Shown piece by piece: positions 8,126-16,519 of a stretch of DNA of 22,974 nucleotides. Where the stretch lies: IMG/VR virus record IMGVR_UViG_3300050821_010343, positions 1 through 22,974 of that record; one strand, written 5' to 3'. The notes below the pieces were generated by a model. It made no database searches. It saw nothing but the letters and a program-made list of their open reading frames with translations, and was not told the DNA's origin. A program made the translations under genes and the position numbers. Source of the DNA: a virus. Every line of letters begins with the position of its first letter. Position 1 is the stretch's first letter.

Positions 8126-8325
8126 AGGGCGAAGAGCACCGCTGGCACACCTTCTTCGCCTTCGGCCGTGCCGAGCTCCATCCGGTCGAAAGGGGCGCAC
8201 TCGTCTGCCGCGAGTTCGGCTGGACGTGGGATGAATACCAAACGCAACCGACGTGGTTCATTCGCTCCATCCTCGCAATGCTCCGCGAGGAGGCGGAGGA
8301 ATCCAACCGCAGGGCATCCAAATAG
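7820..8325 (+). CDS. Tail assembly chaperone, frameshift fusion (gpG-T-like)
   Basis: Joining the 101 zero-frame codons to the -1 frame from base 8122 gives a 168-residue fusion that ends at TAG 8323-8325. The 67-residue extension reads as a coherent protein (HRWHTFFAFGRAELHPVERG, then REFGWTWDEY and WFIRSILAMLREEAEE). It has no ATG of its own in a useful position. This matches the conserved G/G-T expression scheme of siphovirus tails, where a -1 programmed frameshift sets the ratio of the two proteins. Its place between tail tube and tape measure is exactly as expected. Confidence 0.85.
8116..8122 (+). promoter_or_regulatory. -1 programmed frameshift slippery site AAATTTT
   Basis: In the zero frame the heptamer reads A-AAT-TTT, the X-XXY-YYZ form, followed at once by the TAG stop of the short chaperone. 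It is an A/T-only run in an otherwise GC-rich gene. The -1 frame stays open for 67 codons with chaperone-like sequence. The stop codon in the A site after the slip probably adds pausing. Confidence 0.85.
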
Positions 8326-8409
8326 CGCACCCTTGCCAAATCACCCATTTTGAGGCATTACTTAAAGTAAGACATAAAGGTCGCAAAACCGAAAATACCC
8401 ACCTCACCA

Positions 8410-8547
8410 ATGGAAATATTTATTTGGATCGTCGCTATCGTGCTCATCAGCCTCATTCTGTATCGGGCCGGCCAGCTTCTCTATAAGTGGCACCGGCTCG
8501 TTGACAGGGTCGGCAAAAGCATCGATCGCTATATCGACTCCGATTAA
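8410..8547 (+). CDS. 45-aa single-pass membrane protein
   Basis: A short ATG-TAA frame begins with an N-terminal hydrophobic helix (residues about 2-19, EIFIWIVAIVLISLILY) followed by a basic amphipathic tail (LYKWHRLVDRVGKSIDRY). It lies between the chaperone fusion and the tape measure, with 15 bases to the next start. Siphovirus tail modules rarely encode a dedicated membrane protein at this point. The start context CTCACCA-ATG has no SD, like its neighbours. Function is unknown. A role in membrane-associated tail assembly or DNA ejection is speculation. Confidence 0.6.
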   Translation: MEIFIWIVAIVLISLILYRAGQLLYKWHRLVDRVGKSIDRYIDSD

Positions 8548-8562
8548 CCAATATCAATCGCA

Positions 8563-10281
8563 ATGGCCGCCTCGCAGTCCATTTTAGAAATAATCATTCA
8601 AGCGGTGGACGAGAGCGCCGCGGCGCTTGAGGGAACGCAAGCCAACCTTCGACAGGTCGGCCAGGAGGCCGTTGCCGCCGGAGTGCAAGTGGGCATCGCG
8701 GGCGCCGCCATCACCGCGGCATATGCAAGTGTCGTGAGCTCCGCCGCGAACGTCCAGGAGTCTCAAGATGGCTTAAAGCAGGCCGTTACCGACGCGATGG
8801 CGGGAGCAAGCACCTCATCCACCTCTTACGCGACGCAGGTGGCGTTTTTGCAGGATAAGATCAACGGCTACAAGGCCTCGATTGCGGAGGCGACGGCGAC
8901 CCTCGATACCCACACCGGAAGCGTCGAGAAGTCGGCCGCGTCCCACGCGAAGGCCGCCGCGAGCATCGCCACCGATCAAGTCAACATCGCAAAGTATCAG
9001 CAGCAGCTCGACATTCTCACCAATTCGCAGGACCTCAACGGCCAGTCCGTTGATGACATCACGGCGAAACTCGAATCACAGGCGACCGCGAGCGTCTCGC
9101 TCGGCTTTTCCATCGACGACAGCACGCGTAGCCTTTCGCAGGCGTTCACCGCCACGAAAAACGTGAGCGAAGCGATGCAGGTCAACCAGGCCGCGATGGA
9201 TCTCGCCCGCGCGAAGAACATCGACCTTGCGACGGCAACGAATCAGGTGATCCTCGCGATGAACGGCCAGGGCCGCGCCCTTGCCACCTACGGCATCCAG
9301 ATCAAAGACGGCCTCTCCGGCATGGACGCATTGCAAGCGGTCCAGGGCGCGGTGAACGGGCAGGCGCAGGCGTACGCCGACACGCTCACCGGCCAGCTCG
9401 CCGTCGCCATGCAGAGCTTCAATAAGCTGCTGTCCGATATGGGCTCGACCCAGCTCCCGCTGTTGACCCAGCTGCTTCAAATATTCGTTAACATCATCAA
9501 TGCCGTGGACAGCTTCACGCAGAGTCACCAGAAGCTCACGGAGACCATTCTTATTTCGGTCGGCGTATTCGGCGCGCTCCTCACCGCCATTGGAGCGTTG
9601 CTCGTATTCTTCGGAAGCCTCATCATAATCATCGCGGTCCTGACTCTTCCCCTGACCGCGCTCATCGCCCTGGTCGCTATTCTCGCCGGTGTCATTATCG
9701 CCAACTGGCAGAACCTTTCAGACGACATGGTGGCGATCTGGCAGATTGTGGAAGGCTTCTTTACCGGCGCATGGTCATGGATGAAAAACACCTTTACCGA
9801 GTCCCTCCAATTCATCAGCAATACGTGGAATAGCGCCTGGCAAGGAATGTCCGATTTTCTCGGCACTATTTGGAACGTCATCAAGACGACCATAAAAGAC
9901 GGCATCAACTACGAGATATGGGGCATTAACGCCTTTATCAACGCCCTTGATGCGATCCATATTTCGCTCCCGTCCATCTCCATACCGGGCACGAAAATCG
10001 CCACCCCCGCCCTTAACCTCGGCTTCAACATCCCGGACATCCCGATGCTCGCCGCCGGCGGCATCGTTACCGGTCCCACGCTTGCGCTTATCGGCGAAGG
10101 GGGACCGGAAGCCGTGGTACCGTTGTCGGGCCTCGCCGGAGGAGCGGGCGCCGGCACGCAGATCGTGGTCAACATCAATGGGGGAATCTTTCCCGCGGAC
10201 CAGAGCGCGATCCGGCAGATCGGCGACATGCTGGCGAAGCAGATCAATATGTCGCTCCGCACCCGTAACTACGCATCATGA
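8563..10281 (+). CDS. Tape measure protein, 572 aa
   Basis: The protein is long, helical and Ala/Ser/Gln-rich at the N-terminus (ILEIIIQAVDESAAALEGTQ). A coiled-coil section follows (residues about 85-155) and then a strongly hydrophobic block at about residues 326-384. The C-terminal motif AAGGIVTGPTLALIGEGGPE is typical of siphovirus tape measures. The protein fills the tail lumen, sets tail length and helps pass DNA through the inner membrane. Using the usual 0.15 nm per residue, a tail of roughly 85 nm is expected, a short siphovirus tail. It is the largest protein of the tail module. Confidence 0.9.
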   Translation: MAASQSILEIIIQAVDESAAALEGTQANLRQVGQEAVAAGVQVGIAGAAITAAYASVVSSAANVQESQDGLKQAVTDAMAGASTSSTSYATQVAFLQDKINGYKASIAEATATLDTHTGSVEKSAASHAKAAASIATDQVNIAKYQQQLDILTNSQDLNGQSVDDITAKLESQATASVSLGFSIDDSTRSLSQAFTATKNVSEAMQVNQAAMDLARAKNIDLATATNQVILAMNGQGRALATYGIQIKDGLSGMDALQAVQGAVNGQAQAYADTLTGQLAVAMQSFNKLLSDMGSTQLPLLTQLLQIFVNIINAVDSFTQSHQKLTETILISVGVFGALLTAIGALLVFFGSLIIIIAVLTLPLTALIALVAILAGVIIANWQNLSDDMVAIWQIVEGFFTGAWSWMKNTFTESLQFISNTWNSAWQGMSDFLGTIWNVIKTTIKDGINYEIWGINAFINALDAIHISLPSISIPGTKIATPALNLGFNIPDIPMLAAGGIVTGPTLALIGEGGPEAVVPLSGLAGGAGAGTQIVVNINGGIFPADQSAIRQIGDMLAKQINMSLRTRNYAS

Positions 10282-10284
10282 TCC

Positions 10285-11757
10285 ATGGCGAACCCGATTG
10301 TAATTAAGGACAATGGAGCTGATATTTCATCATCGGTCGATTGGAAATCGATCGACGCCACGTCTGTCCTTACCAAGGAGAACGCGTCATTAAAATTTTC
10401 CGTGCGCCAAGGAGTCGGCCAAACGTACCCGGCGATCACCGTTCCCGCCATTGGCGACACGATCCAGCTTTATGATTCGACCGGGATCATCTTCGGCGGT
10501 ACGGTCACCGAGGTGGAAACGACGATCCAGGGCCTTGTCATGACGAGTCAGGTGACGGTGTCGGATTGGGGATATACCTTTGACGGCATTCTCATCAAAA
10601 AGAACTACGCGATGATGGACCCGGCAGACATCGTGGAAGACATCGTTGACCAGGCAGACCCCACCGGCTCGAAGGGTTTCACTACGAACCACGTCCAGCG
10701 CGGCAATTTCCTCGTGCCGTCCATCAAATTCAATTACCAGCAGCCGACCAAATGCCTCCAGTCGCTCGCAAAGCTCATCGGCTGGGACTGGTACATCGAT
10801 CCGACCAAGGACATCCATTTCTTCCTGGGCGACGTTGAGAACGCCGTCGGCGAAGGCGGCGTGGCACCCATCACCGTCGATGCGACGAGCGGGAAGATCG
10901 AATGGAACTCCCTCGACGTGGACATCAACCTGCAGAATATGCAGAACAGCGTCTTTGTGATCGGCGGGACCTACGTGAAGACATTCACGGCTTTAAATAC
11001 CCCCGACAGTTTCCCGACCGATGGCACGACCCAGTTTTTCACCACGTCGTATCCGTACGACGTGAGTTCCATCACCGTGACCCTCGACGGCGTCGCACAG
11101 ACGGTCGGTACCGCGAACCAGACCGCACCCGGTTCCGTCCAGGTCCTCTACAACGACGCCCAGCGGTGGATTCAGTTCACCGCCGGCGCGCCCGCGAACG
11201 GCCACACGGTCAAGGTGTACGGCAACGCGAAAGTGCCGATCGTCGCGCACGCCGGCAACGCGGCGAGCATCGCCACGTATGGCGAATATCAGACGGTGGT
11301 CGTCGATGCCAAGATCACGTCCGTCCCGGAAGCACAGCAGCGCGCGCAAGCGGCCGTGCTCCAATTCGGTCACCCGGTCTATGACATAAAGTTCAACACC
11401 CTCGTCGCGGGATGCGCGATCGGCCAGGCGATCACCGTAAATCTCACCGCCTTCGGGATCTCGAACAAGCAGCTCGTCATTAAGCGTGTCGAAGCGACCG
11501 GATACGTGCCCGGCGCCAATGGCCAGCTTGAATATCAGGTCGAATGCATCGGGTCGGACAATGTGACCTTCACCGATCTCATGACCACCATCCTCCAGGA
11601 GGAGGCGACCCAGACGCCGGTGGATGATTCGACGGTCAATGAGAACCTTGAGGTCGTCGGCGAAACGGTGACGCTTACCGAAGCGGTCTCGGCGTCGTCC
11701 GGAACCAAGCCGTATGCGTGGGGCAGTTTCAGGTGGGGTTTCTTCACATGGAACTGA
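10285..11757 (+). CDS. Tail hub / distal tail protein
   Basis: This 490-residue protein directly follows the tape measure, the standard place for the distal tail or hub protein. It is beta-rich. The segment SLAKLIGWDWYIDPTKDIHF near residues 163-182 resembles hub proteins of the gene-D or gp27 type. An inserted strand-rich region lies at about residues 232-310 (FPTDGTTQFFT, then HTVKVYGNAKVP). The C-terminus is aromatic (WGSFRWGFFTWN), as in several phage hub proteins. It probably forms the ring from which the fibre proteins project. The precise hub family is not established by eye. Confidence 0.7.
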   Translation: MANPIVIKDNGADISSSVDWKSIDATSVLTKENASLKFSVRQGVGQTYPAITVPAIGDTIQLYDSTGIIFGGTVTEVETTIQGLVMTSQVTVSDWGYTFDGILIKKNYAMMDPADIVEDIVDQADPTGSKGFTTNHVQRGNFLVPSIKFNYQQPTKCLQSLAKLIGWDWYIDPTKDIHFFLGDVENAVGEGGVAPITVDATSGKIEWNSLDVDINLQNMQNSVFVIGGTYVKTFTALNTPDSFPTDGTTQFFTTSYPYDVSSITVTLDGVAQTVGTANQTAPGSVQVLYNDAQRWIQFTAGAPANGHTVKVYGNAKVPIVAHAGNAASIATYGEYQTVVVDAKITSVPEAQQRAQAAVLQFGHPVYDIKFNTLVAGCAIGQAITVNLTAFGISNKQLVIKRVEATGYVPGANGQLEYQVECIGSDNVTFTDLMTTILQEEATQTPVDDSTVNENLEVVGETVTLTEAVSASSGTKPYAWGSFRWGFFTWN

Positions 11758-11826
11758 CTTCTCCACAGCCGCCGCTATGGTCTTGCAGTGTTTTCGCCGC
11801 TATGATGTAAATAATCCCCACATTCC

Positions 11827-12384
11827 ATGATTACCAACAACGAGGCTCTTTCGGTGTCAGGGAAGATCATCGTCCGGTCACATCCGGCCGGAACCCTGCA
11901 TCTCTATCAGTCGCTCGCCGGTTTGGGGCGGCTCGATCTCGCGCGTGAACTCCTGAAGGACGGCAAGATCGAAGTCGAGCAGAAGAATCTCATCGTCGAT
12001 TCCTCGAATTACGGCAAAGACATCCTCGTCCAGTACCTCATCAGCGCGTACACCGGATCGAATCCGTTTCCCTTGGGGATAGCCTGGGGAGAAATAGGAA
12101 CGGGGAATACCACGCCGGCCGCCGGTGATACCGCGCTCACGACGCCCACGAACCGCGCTACGGTCGCCTATGCGGCCGACCTTGGCTTCAACGAAGCGCA
12201 ACTCCAATTCTTCTTCCCGGACGCTTCTCTCGCGAACGGTACGTACTACGAGTGTGGCAGCTTCATCGGCGGATCGTCGACAATCGGAACCGGCAATATG
12301 TTCAATCACGCGCTCTTTAGTTCACCATATTCGAAATCAAGCGGAACAGATACGACCTTAGAAATTGACATCACCATTTCATGA
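11827..12384 (+). CDS. Tail fibre / baseplate protein, 185 aa
   Basis: After a helical N-terminal part (LYQSLAGLGRLDLARELLKD), the protein has the pattern of short phage fibre proteins. It includes NLIVDSSNYGKDILVQYLIS, then IAWGEIGTGNTTPAAGDTAL with a following Arg, and a later ECGSFIGG. That arrangement recurs in baseplate-proximal fibre segments. Its stop overlaps the next start in ATGA (12381-12384), so the two are coupled and probably belong to the same structure. No SD precedes the start (CACATTCC-ATG). Confidence 0.65.
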   Translation: MITNNEALSVSGKIIVRSHPAGTLHLYQSLAGLGRLDLARELLKDGKIEVEQKNLIVDSSNYGKDILVQYLISAYTGSNPFPLGIAWGEIGTGNTTPAAGDTALTTPTNRATVAYAADLGFNEAQLQFFFPDASLANGTYYECGSFIGGSSTIGTGNMFNHALFSSPYSKSSGTDTTLEIDITIS

Positions 12385-13775
12385 GAAGCAGACCGATCGG
12401 CAATGGCATGACGGGGAATGCGAGCCAGCTTGATTCGGCGCGCGACGACGCCCGCGGCGGAAGCTTTCTGTTAGCCCATCAGCAGCTCGGCGTGCTTGCG
12501 CTCGGCACGAATCCGTCGAATAACCAGGTTGTTCCGATCGTCATCAACGGTACGACGATCACCGTCACCTTCGTTACCTCGATCGGCTCGACTGCAAATA
12601 ACATCCTCATCGGCGCGAGTGCCACCGCGAGCGTCACAAATCTTGTGAATTTCTTGCGGCGTCCCGACGTTTCCAACTCCAACCAAGTAGCGGCATCATC
12701 GGCAAATCAGGCGCTCTTGCAATACGTAGGATGGGCATGGCCGGGATCTTCGACAAATATCGTTCCATTTTCACTAAACAAAAACGCGAACGAGAACACC
12801 GGGCCGCTCACGAGTTTTAATATCACGGGAATCACCGTCACGAGCGGCACGTGGACCGCGCAGACGATGCAGCTCTATGTCGAGGACGGGACCTATTACA
12901 TCGGAACCACGCGGGTTCTTTTCACGGGCGGCTCGACGCCTACCGTAACGGCTCCCGTGTCTCATCCGCGCATCGACGTGCTTACCGCCGATTCCTCCGG
13001 CACGCTCGCGTGGACGACAGGTTCCGAAAATGTTTCGCCGACTGCCCCCGCATATCCGGCTGGAAAGGTGCCCATCTGCGAACTCTATAATGTCGTTTCG
13101 GAAACGGCGCTCTATGACAACGAAGATCAGCAGGCGAGCCAAGGATACATTTTAAATGACGTGCGGCCGTTCTCGACGCCGGTCTATATCGGCAGCACCG
13201 CGCAGGTCGCAAGCGGATTGTTCATTCTTGATCCTGGCGGCGAAGTCCAGGGTGATCTTTTGTATTACAACGGCGCCGCATGGGTGCGGCTCGCGGCCGG
13301 TACCAGCGGACAAGTGCTCATCACGAACGGCGCGAGTGCCAATCCATCATGGTCCACATCGCCCGCCGCGGACATTATCACCGGATCGGCCACCGGCACC
13401 AACTACACCACCACGAGCACATCGCTCGTCGATATGGACGCAACGAACCTGAAGCGCACCCTGAGCGGCCTTACGGTCGGAGATTATCTGTACGTCACGG
13501 TCTCCGGGTTCGGCAACGCCGGCGCGGGTGGTTCCACCGATACCGTCCAGCTCACCGACGTCACCAACTCGGCGTCGATCCTTCAATTCAATCTTTCAAA
13601 TTCCTCCGCGAGCTTCAGTGGGTCCGGCTGGTACAAGATCCCGTCCACCACGGTGCAGTTCTCGCTCCAATTCAAAACCAATTCCGGCACGACCTCGATT
13701 TCAAACTCTAACGTCGGTATCGCACTTGGCGGACAATTGCCATTTGTACAGTGGCAGATAATTCATACTTCATAA
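12381..13775 (+). CDS. Tail fibre / receptor-binding protein candidate, 464 aa
   Basis: The protein is Ser/Thr/Asn-rich and beta-structured throughout, with little helix. The N-terminal region contains NGTTITVTFVTSIGSTANN, a module common in phage fibre-like proteins. The middle contains AAGTSGQVLITNGASANPSW, the typical repeat of trimeric fibre shafts. The C-terminal 130 residues form a separate beta domain (SGFGNAGAGGSTDTVQL to GGQLPFVQWQII) that could bind the receptor. It is the last large virion gene and is coupled by ATGA to the previous one. The receptor is unknown. Confidence 0.7.
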   Translation: MRSRPIGNGMTGNASQLDSARDDARGGSFLLAHQQLGVLALGTNPSNNQVVPIVINGTTITVTFVTSIGSTANNILIGASATASVTNLVNFLRRPDVSNSNQVAASSANQALLQYVGWAWPGSSTNIVPFSLNKNANENTGPLTSFNITGITVTSGTWTAQTMQLYVEDGTYYIGTTRVLFTGGSTPTVTAPVSHPRIDVLTADSSGTLAWTTGSENVSPTAPAYPAGKVPICELYNVVSETALYDNEDQQASQGYILNDVRPFSTPVYIGSTAQVASGLFILDPGGEVQGDLLYYNGAAWVRLAAGTSGQVLITNGASANPSWSTSPAADIITGSATGTNYTTTSTSLVDMDATNLKRTLSGLTVGDYLYVTVSGFGNAGAGGSTDTVQLTDVTNSASILQFNLSNSSASFSGSGWYKIPSTTVQFSLQFKTNSGTTSISNSNVGIALGGQLPFVQWQIIHTS

Positions 13776-13778
13776 TTC

Positions 13779-14102
13779 ATGAGCGACGAGCGTACACAAG
13801 TTCCGAATATCCAGGTCAATAACACCCCGACAGCAGACCATGATCTACTGATCCGGCTTGACACCAAATTCGACATTATGGCCGGCAAGTTCGACGACCT
13901 TTCTGAGAACCTGGTCGGCCGCGTCGATTTGCTCGAAAAGGAAAGTGTTGAATTGCGCACGAAGCTGAAGGAAGCGCAGGATGATGTGGGCGAGGCGAAG
14001 AAGGATATTAAATCACTCAACCGCTACCTGTGGATGGCCATTGGTGCAGTGGGTTTACTCCAGCTCTACCTGTTCTATCGCCAAGTGTTCCCGCACTCGT
14101 AA
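13779..14102 (+). CDS. Coiled-coil protein with C-terminal membrane helix (XhlA-like)
   Basis: The 107-residue product has a helical, heptad-like central region (residues about 30-80, including DLLEKESVELRTKLKEAQDD) and a single C-terminal membrane helix (YLWMAIGAVGLLQLYLFYR). Coiled coil plus C-terminal anchor at the tail-lysis junction is the layout of XhlA-type phage lysis accessory proteins. The sequence itself is not close enough to name the family. It begins three bases after the fibre gene stop, without an SD. Confidence 0.6.
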   Translation: MSDERTQVPNIQVNNTPTADHDLLIRLDTKFDIMAGKFDDLSENLVGRVDLLEKESVELRTKLKEAQDDVGEAKKDIKSLNRYLWMAIGAVGLLQLYLFYRQVFPHS

Positions 14103-14235
14103 TCCCCAATCCCCTCTTCAAGACGTCACTGTTTTCGGGCTTTTTTTGCGGTGGGGGAGTGCTCTGGTAGGGGAGGGGAGTGGCCTTATGCACAACTGGA
14201 CAAATACGCATAATGCCCCATGATTAAAGAAAAGC
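14103..14235 (+). other. Intergenic G-rich segment with possible -10 box
   Basis: The stretch contains a seven-T run (about 14143-14149) without a clear preceding stem, then a G-rich tract with GGGGG, GGGG and GGGG blocks (about 14151-14181). Next comes CATAAT at about 14210-14215, roughly 20 bases before the peptidase start, which could be a -10 element; no good -35 lies 17 bases upstream. It may separate transcription of virion genes from the lysis-like genes. No gene is seen. Confidence 0.25.
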
Positions 14236-15132
14236 ATGGATGTAACTCTGCCCGTGAACTTGGGGGGCCTTGAGAGGAAGCCCGACAACCGCGATATTCA
14301 GCTCGGCGCCGTTCAGGCGCCTGTTTCCATTCCGTCTACTTTCATTCCGGATATGACCTGGTTCGTCCGGAACTATCAGGGACAGACCGCGTTCTGCGGA
14401 GAACACGCCGGCACTCACTTCAAGGCGATCATTGAGCATCAGGACTCGCCGACGACCAACCAGCGCTTCTCCCCGCGCTACGGCGTGATCAAGTTAAAGA
14501 CTCCTGCGTCGCCCGTCTATGACGGCTTCGGGGTCGATGCCGGCACGACGCTGACCGCGATCTTTAAATGGCTGCAGAAATGCGGTGCGGCGAGCTACGA
14601 GCCGTTGGAGGACAACGTGTTTCTCTCGGAAGCGGCGTATGTCGATCCATCAGTCGTGACTCAGGACATCGATACCGACGCCGCGAGCCACCAGATCGCT
14701 TCCTATGCGTTCGATGCGTTGACCTATGAATCGTTATGCCAGGCGATTTACCAATCGAAGGCGGTCATCATTCTCATCAAATGCGACGACGGGTTCTGGG
14801 GCACGCAAACGCCGACCTTCACCACTCCCACGTACGGCCACTTTGTCACCGCATACGCTTACGACGAAAATGGCATTTGGGTGATCGATTCCGCGGACCC
14901 GAATATCGGATACGTCTTCAAGCATATTGCCACGGAATACATCACCCCGACGTTCTTCAAAGAATCCGGCACCGCGGTTGACGTCCCTCCGGCCGTGAAG
15001 CAGGCGCTCACGACGGCCGCGCCGATTCCCCCGAGCGTCAATCAGGCGATCTCCGCCGGCCAGCTCAATTTGGCAGAACAAATCCTCCAAGATATTGAGG
15101 CAGCCCTCGCTCTGATAAAGAAAGAACTCTAA
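14236..15132 (+). CDS. Papain-like (C1-type) cysteine peptidase
   Basis: The N-terminal half carries NYQGQTAFCGEHAG, which aligns with the papain active-site block: Gln48 as the oxyanion residue and Cys54 as the nucleophile, six residues apart as in papain. His202 in TYGHFVTAYAYDENG and Asp218 in WVIDSADPN occupy the catalytic His and Asn positions; Asp for Asn is atypical. A proline-rich linker (about 250-266) leads to a helical tail (QAISAGQLNLAEQILQDIEA). There is no signal peptide. It sits where siphoviruses usually encode the endolysin, next to a holin-like gene. It may act on the host envelope, on a defence protein or in virion maturation; the substrate is unknown. Confidence 0.75.
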   Translation: MDVTLPVNLGGLERKPDNRDIQLGAVQAPVSIPSTFIPDMTWFVRNYQGQTAFCGEHAGTHFKAIIEHQDSPTTNQRFSPRYGVIKLKTPASPVYDGFGVDAGTTLTAIFKWLQKCGAASYEPLEDNVFLSEAAYVDPSVVTQDIDTDAASHQIASYAFDALTYESLCQAIYQSKAVIILIKCDDGFWGTQTPTFTTPTYGHFVTAYAYDENGIWVIDSADPNIGYVFKHIATEYITPTFFKESGTAVDVPPAVKQALTTAAPIPPSVNQAISAGQLNLAEQILQDIEAALALIKKEL

Positions 15133-15159
15133 AGGTCGCGCAATAAATTAAACATCCCA

Positions 15160-15411
15160 ATGCTTCAACAACTCAGTGCAACAACGAAACTCGTATTGCA
15201 CGGGATCGTGAACATCGGCGGGAACACGGCAATCATCACCTTGTTGCCCTCGTTTCTTCCGTCATCCTGGGTCGCCATCGTGTTCCTTGTGTTCAACGTG
15301 GCCCAAGTGCTCTACGCATTCACTGACCCGTCCTATGCGGTCCATCTGATCCAGACCGGTCAGATCGCCGCTCCTCAGACGACCGCCTCCTCCACATCGA
15401 AGCCGCAGTAG
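15160..15411 (+). CDS. Holin-like membrane protein, 83 aa
   Basis: Two hydrophobic segments are visible, about residues 11-30 (LVLHGIVNIGGNTAIITLLP) and 36-56 (SWVAIVFLVFNVAQVLYAFT), with a short turn between them and a hydrophilic C-terminus rich in Thr, Ser and Gln. Size, topology and position after the peptidase fit a two-helix holin that permeabilises the inner membrane. Holins are too diverse to confirm by eye. The start has no SD. Confidence 0.55.
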   Translation: MLQQLSATTKLVLHGIVNIGGNTAIITLLPSFLPSSWVAIVFLVFNVAQVLYAFTDPSYAVHLIQTGQIAAPQTTASSTSKPQ

Positions 15412-15542
15412 AACTCCCAACTCTGGAGACTGCGAACGGGTTTATTGACCTTTACTCAGTAGTGGTCTCCGGAATTGGGCGCTTTGAACGTTACGACCTA
15501 ACCAGGTCGGGCGCCCGCCAGCTCTTTGTCATGGAGGTCAGT
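15412..15542 (+). promoter_or_regulatory. Leader of the DUF932 cassette, with inverted repeats
   Basis: A TTGACC box lies at 15445-15450 but no fair -10 follows at normal spacing. Two inverted repeats are visible: GGAGAC (15425-15430) with GTCTCC (15465-15470), and a hairpin CGACCT-AACC-AGGTCG at about 15495-15510. They could form an operator or a leader hairpin. This is where the translation signals change from SD-less to strong SD. Confidence 0.3.
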
Positions 15543-15806
15543 ATGAAGCGGTTTCTCGTCTTCTTCTTACTCGCTCTTTTCTGGACGCTGCTCTGCATCG
15601 CCCAAGACCGTGAGGTGCGGCAACTGTTCTCCATTGGGGGACAGCACTACGCTTTCACGGGGTCTGTCGAATCCTGGAACGAACTCCAGAAACAGATCAA
15701 ACTCAACAATCTTCTCTGCGAAATCATGACGGACGAAGCGAAGGGCTTACACCCGTACCAAAAGATCAAGCTCGCCAAAAGACTGGCGAAAGAACTGGAG
15801 GAGTAA
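15543..15806 (+). CDS. Small exported or membrane protein, 87 aa
   Basis: The start at 15543 is set by a GGAGG at 15533-15537, five bases upstream; an upstream in-frame ATG at 15462 has no such site. The N-terminus is a clear signal peptide or anchor (MKRFLVFFLLALFWTLLCIA), possibly cleaved after the Ala. The rest is charged and mostly helical, ending KLAKRLAKELEE. It overlaps the SD of the DUF932 gene, whose ATG follows its TAA directly. No family is recognised. Confidence 0.7.
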   Translation: MKRFLVFFLLALFWTLLCIAQDREVRQLFSIGGQHYAFTGSVESWNELQKQIKLNNLLCEIMTDEAKGLHPYQKIKLAKRLAKELEE

Positions 15807-16511
15807 ATGACCTTGATCGCCCACACCGGCGCGGAACTCATGACCCGCGATGCGCTCGCGCAGATTCTTCCGCCCGAACGCACCGCAACGCACCAACCGA
15901 TCGCACACATCACGCTCGTCAATTCCATCCTCGAATCGCTTTCCTTCCGCCACATCAACGTAGTCAAGGAGGAATATGCGGTTTCGGCTGATGGCATGAA
16001 GCTCTTTGGCTGCCTCGATCTCGAGACGATGGGCGACGGCTTCCGCTTTGCCCTCGGGCTTCGGAACGCGAACGACAAATCGATGCGCCTCGGCCTTGTG
16101 GTCGGTGTAAGGGTCCTGATTTGCGACAATATGGCCTTTTCCGGCGACTTCGAGCCGGTTCTCGCGAAGCACAGCAAGCACTTCGACCTTAATTCCGCTC
16201 TCGCAATCGGCATGGAAGCAATGCAACGCAACTTCAAGCCGATGGCGGACCAGATCCAAAACTGGAGGACTGCGCAGATCACCGATGGACAAGCGAAGGA
16301 AGTCATCTACCGGGCGTTCATCGAAGACCAGCTTGATGCGCCGAAGCACCTGGCCCGCGTCGTCCACAAAGAATACTTTGAGCCGACCATTCCCGACTTC
16401 GCCGCGCGCACCCGTTTTTCGCTCAACAATGCGTTCACGAGCGCGTTCAAACTGCTCGACCCGATCCCGCAGTTTAAGGCGACGGCGAGCTTAGGCGAGT
16501 TCTTCCACTAG
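15807..16511 (+). CDS. DUF932-family protein
   Basis: This 234-residue protein carries the conserved DUF932 core: RHINVVKEEYAVSADGMKLF, then GLRNANDKSMRLGLVVGVRV, CDNMAFSGDF and the C-terminal LDPIPQFKATASLGEF. Relatives occur in phages, plasmids and bacterial chromosomes. Their function is not established; they are sometimes discussed with DNA mobility or anti-restriction loci. Close relatives are common in Acidobacteria as I recall, supporting the host guess. GGAGG at 15797-15801 sits five bases before the ATG, which abuts the previous stop. Probably intracellular, with no signal or membrane helix. Confidence 0.85.
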   Translation: MTLIAHTGAELMTRDALAQILPPERTATHQPIAHITLVNSILESLSFRHINVVKEEYAVSADGMKLFGCLDLETMGDGFRFALGLRNANDKSMRLGLVVGVRVLICDNMAFSGDFEPVLAKHSKHFDLNSALAIGMEAMQRNFKPMADQIQNWRTAQITDGQAKEVIYRAFIEDQLDAPKHLARVVHKEYFEPTIPDFAARTRFSLNNAFTSAFKLLDPIPQFKATASLGEFFH

Positions 16512-16519
16512 GAGGAAAC

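Noticed and set aside
10993-11766. 257-codon minus-strand open frame
   Set aside because: Antisense to the hub gene; no domain-like sequence, rich in Arg, Asp and Gly as expected of a shadow frame.
11757-11826. Promoter with TATGAT before the fibre gene
   Set aside because: A -10-like TATGAT is present but no -35 at proper spacing; short gap in a continuous late operon.
15445-15473. TTGACC as a sigma70 -35 box for the DUF932 cassette
   Set aside because: The sequence 16-18 bases downstream (TCCGGA) is not a -10 element.
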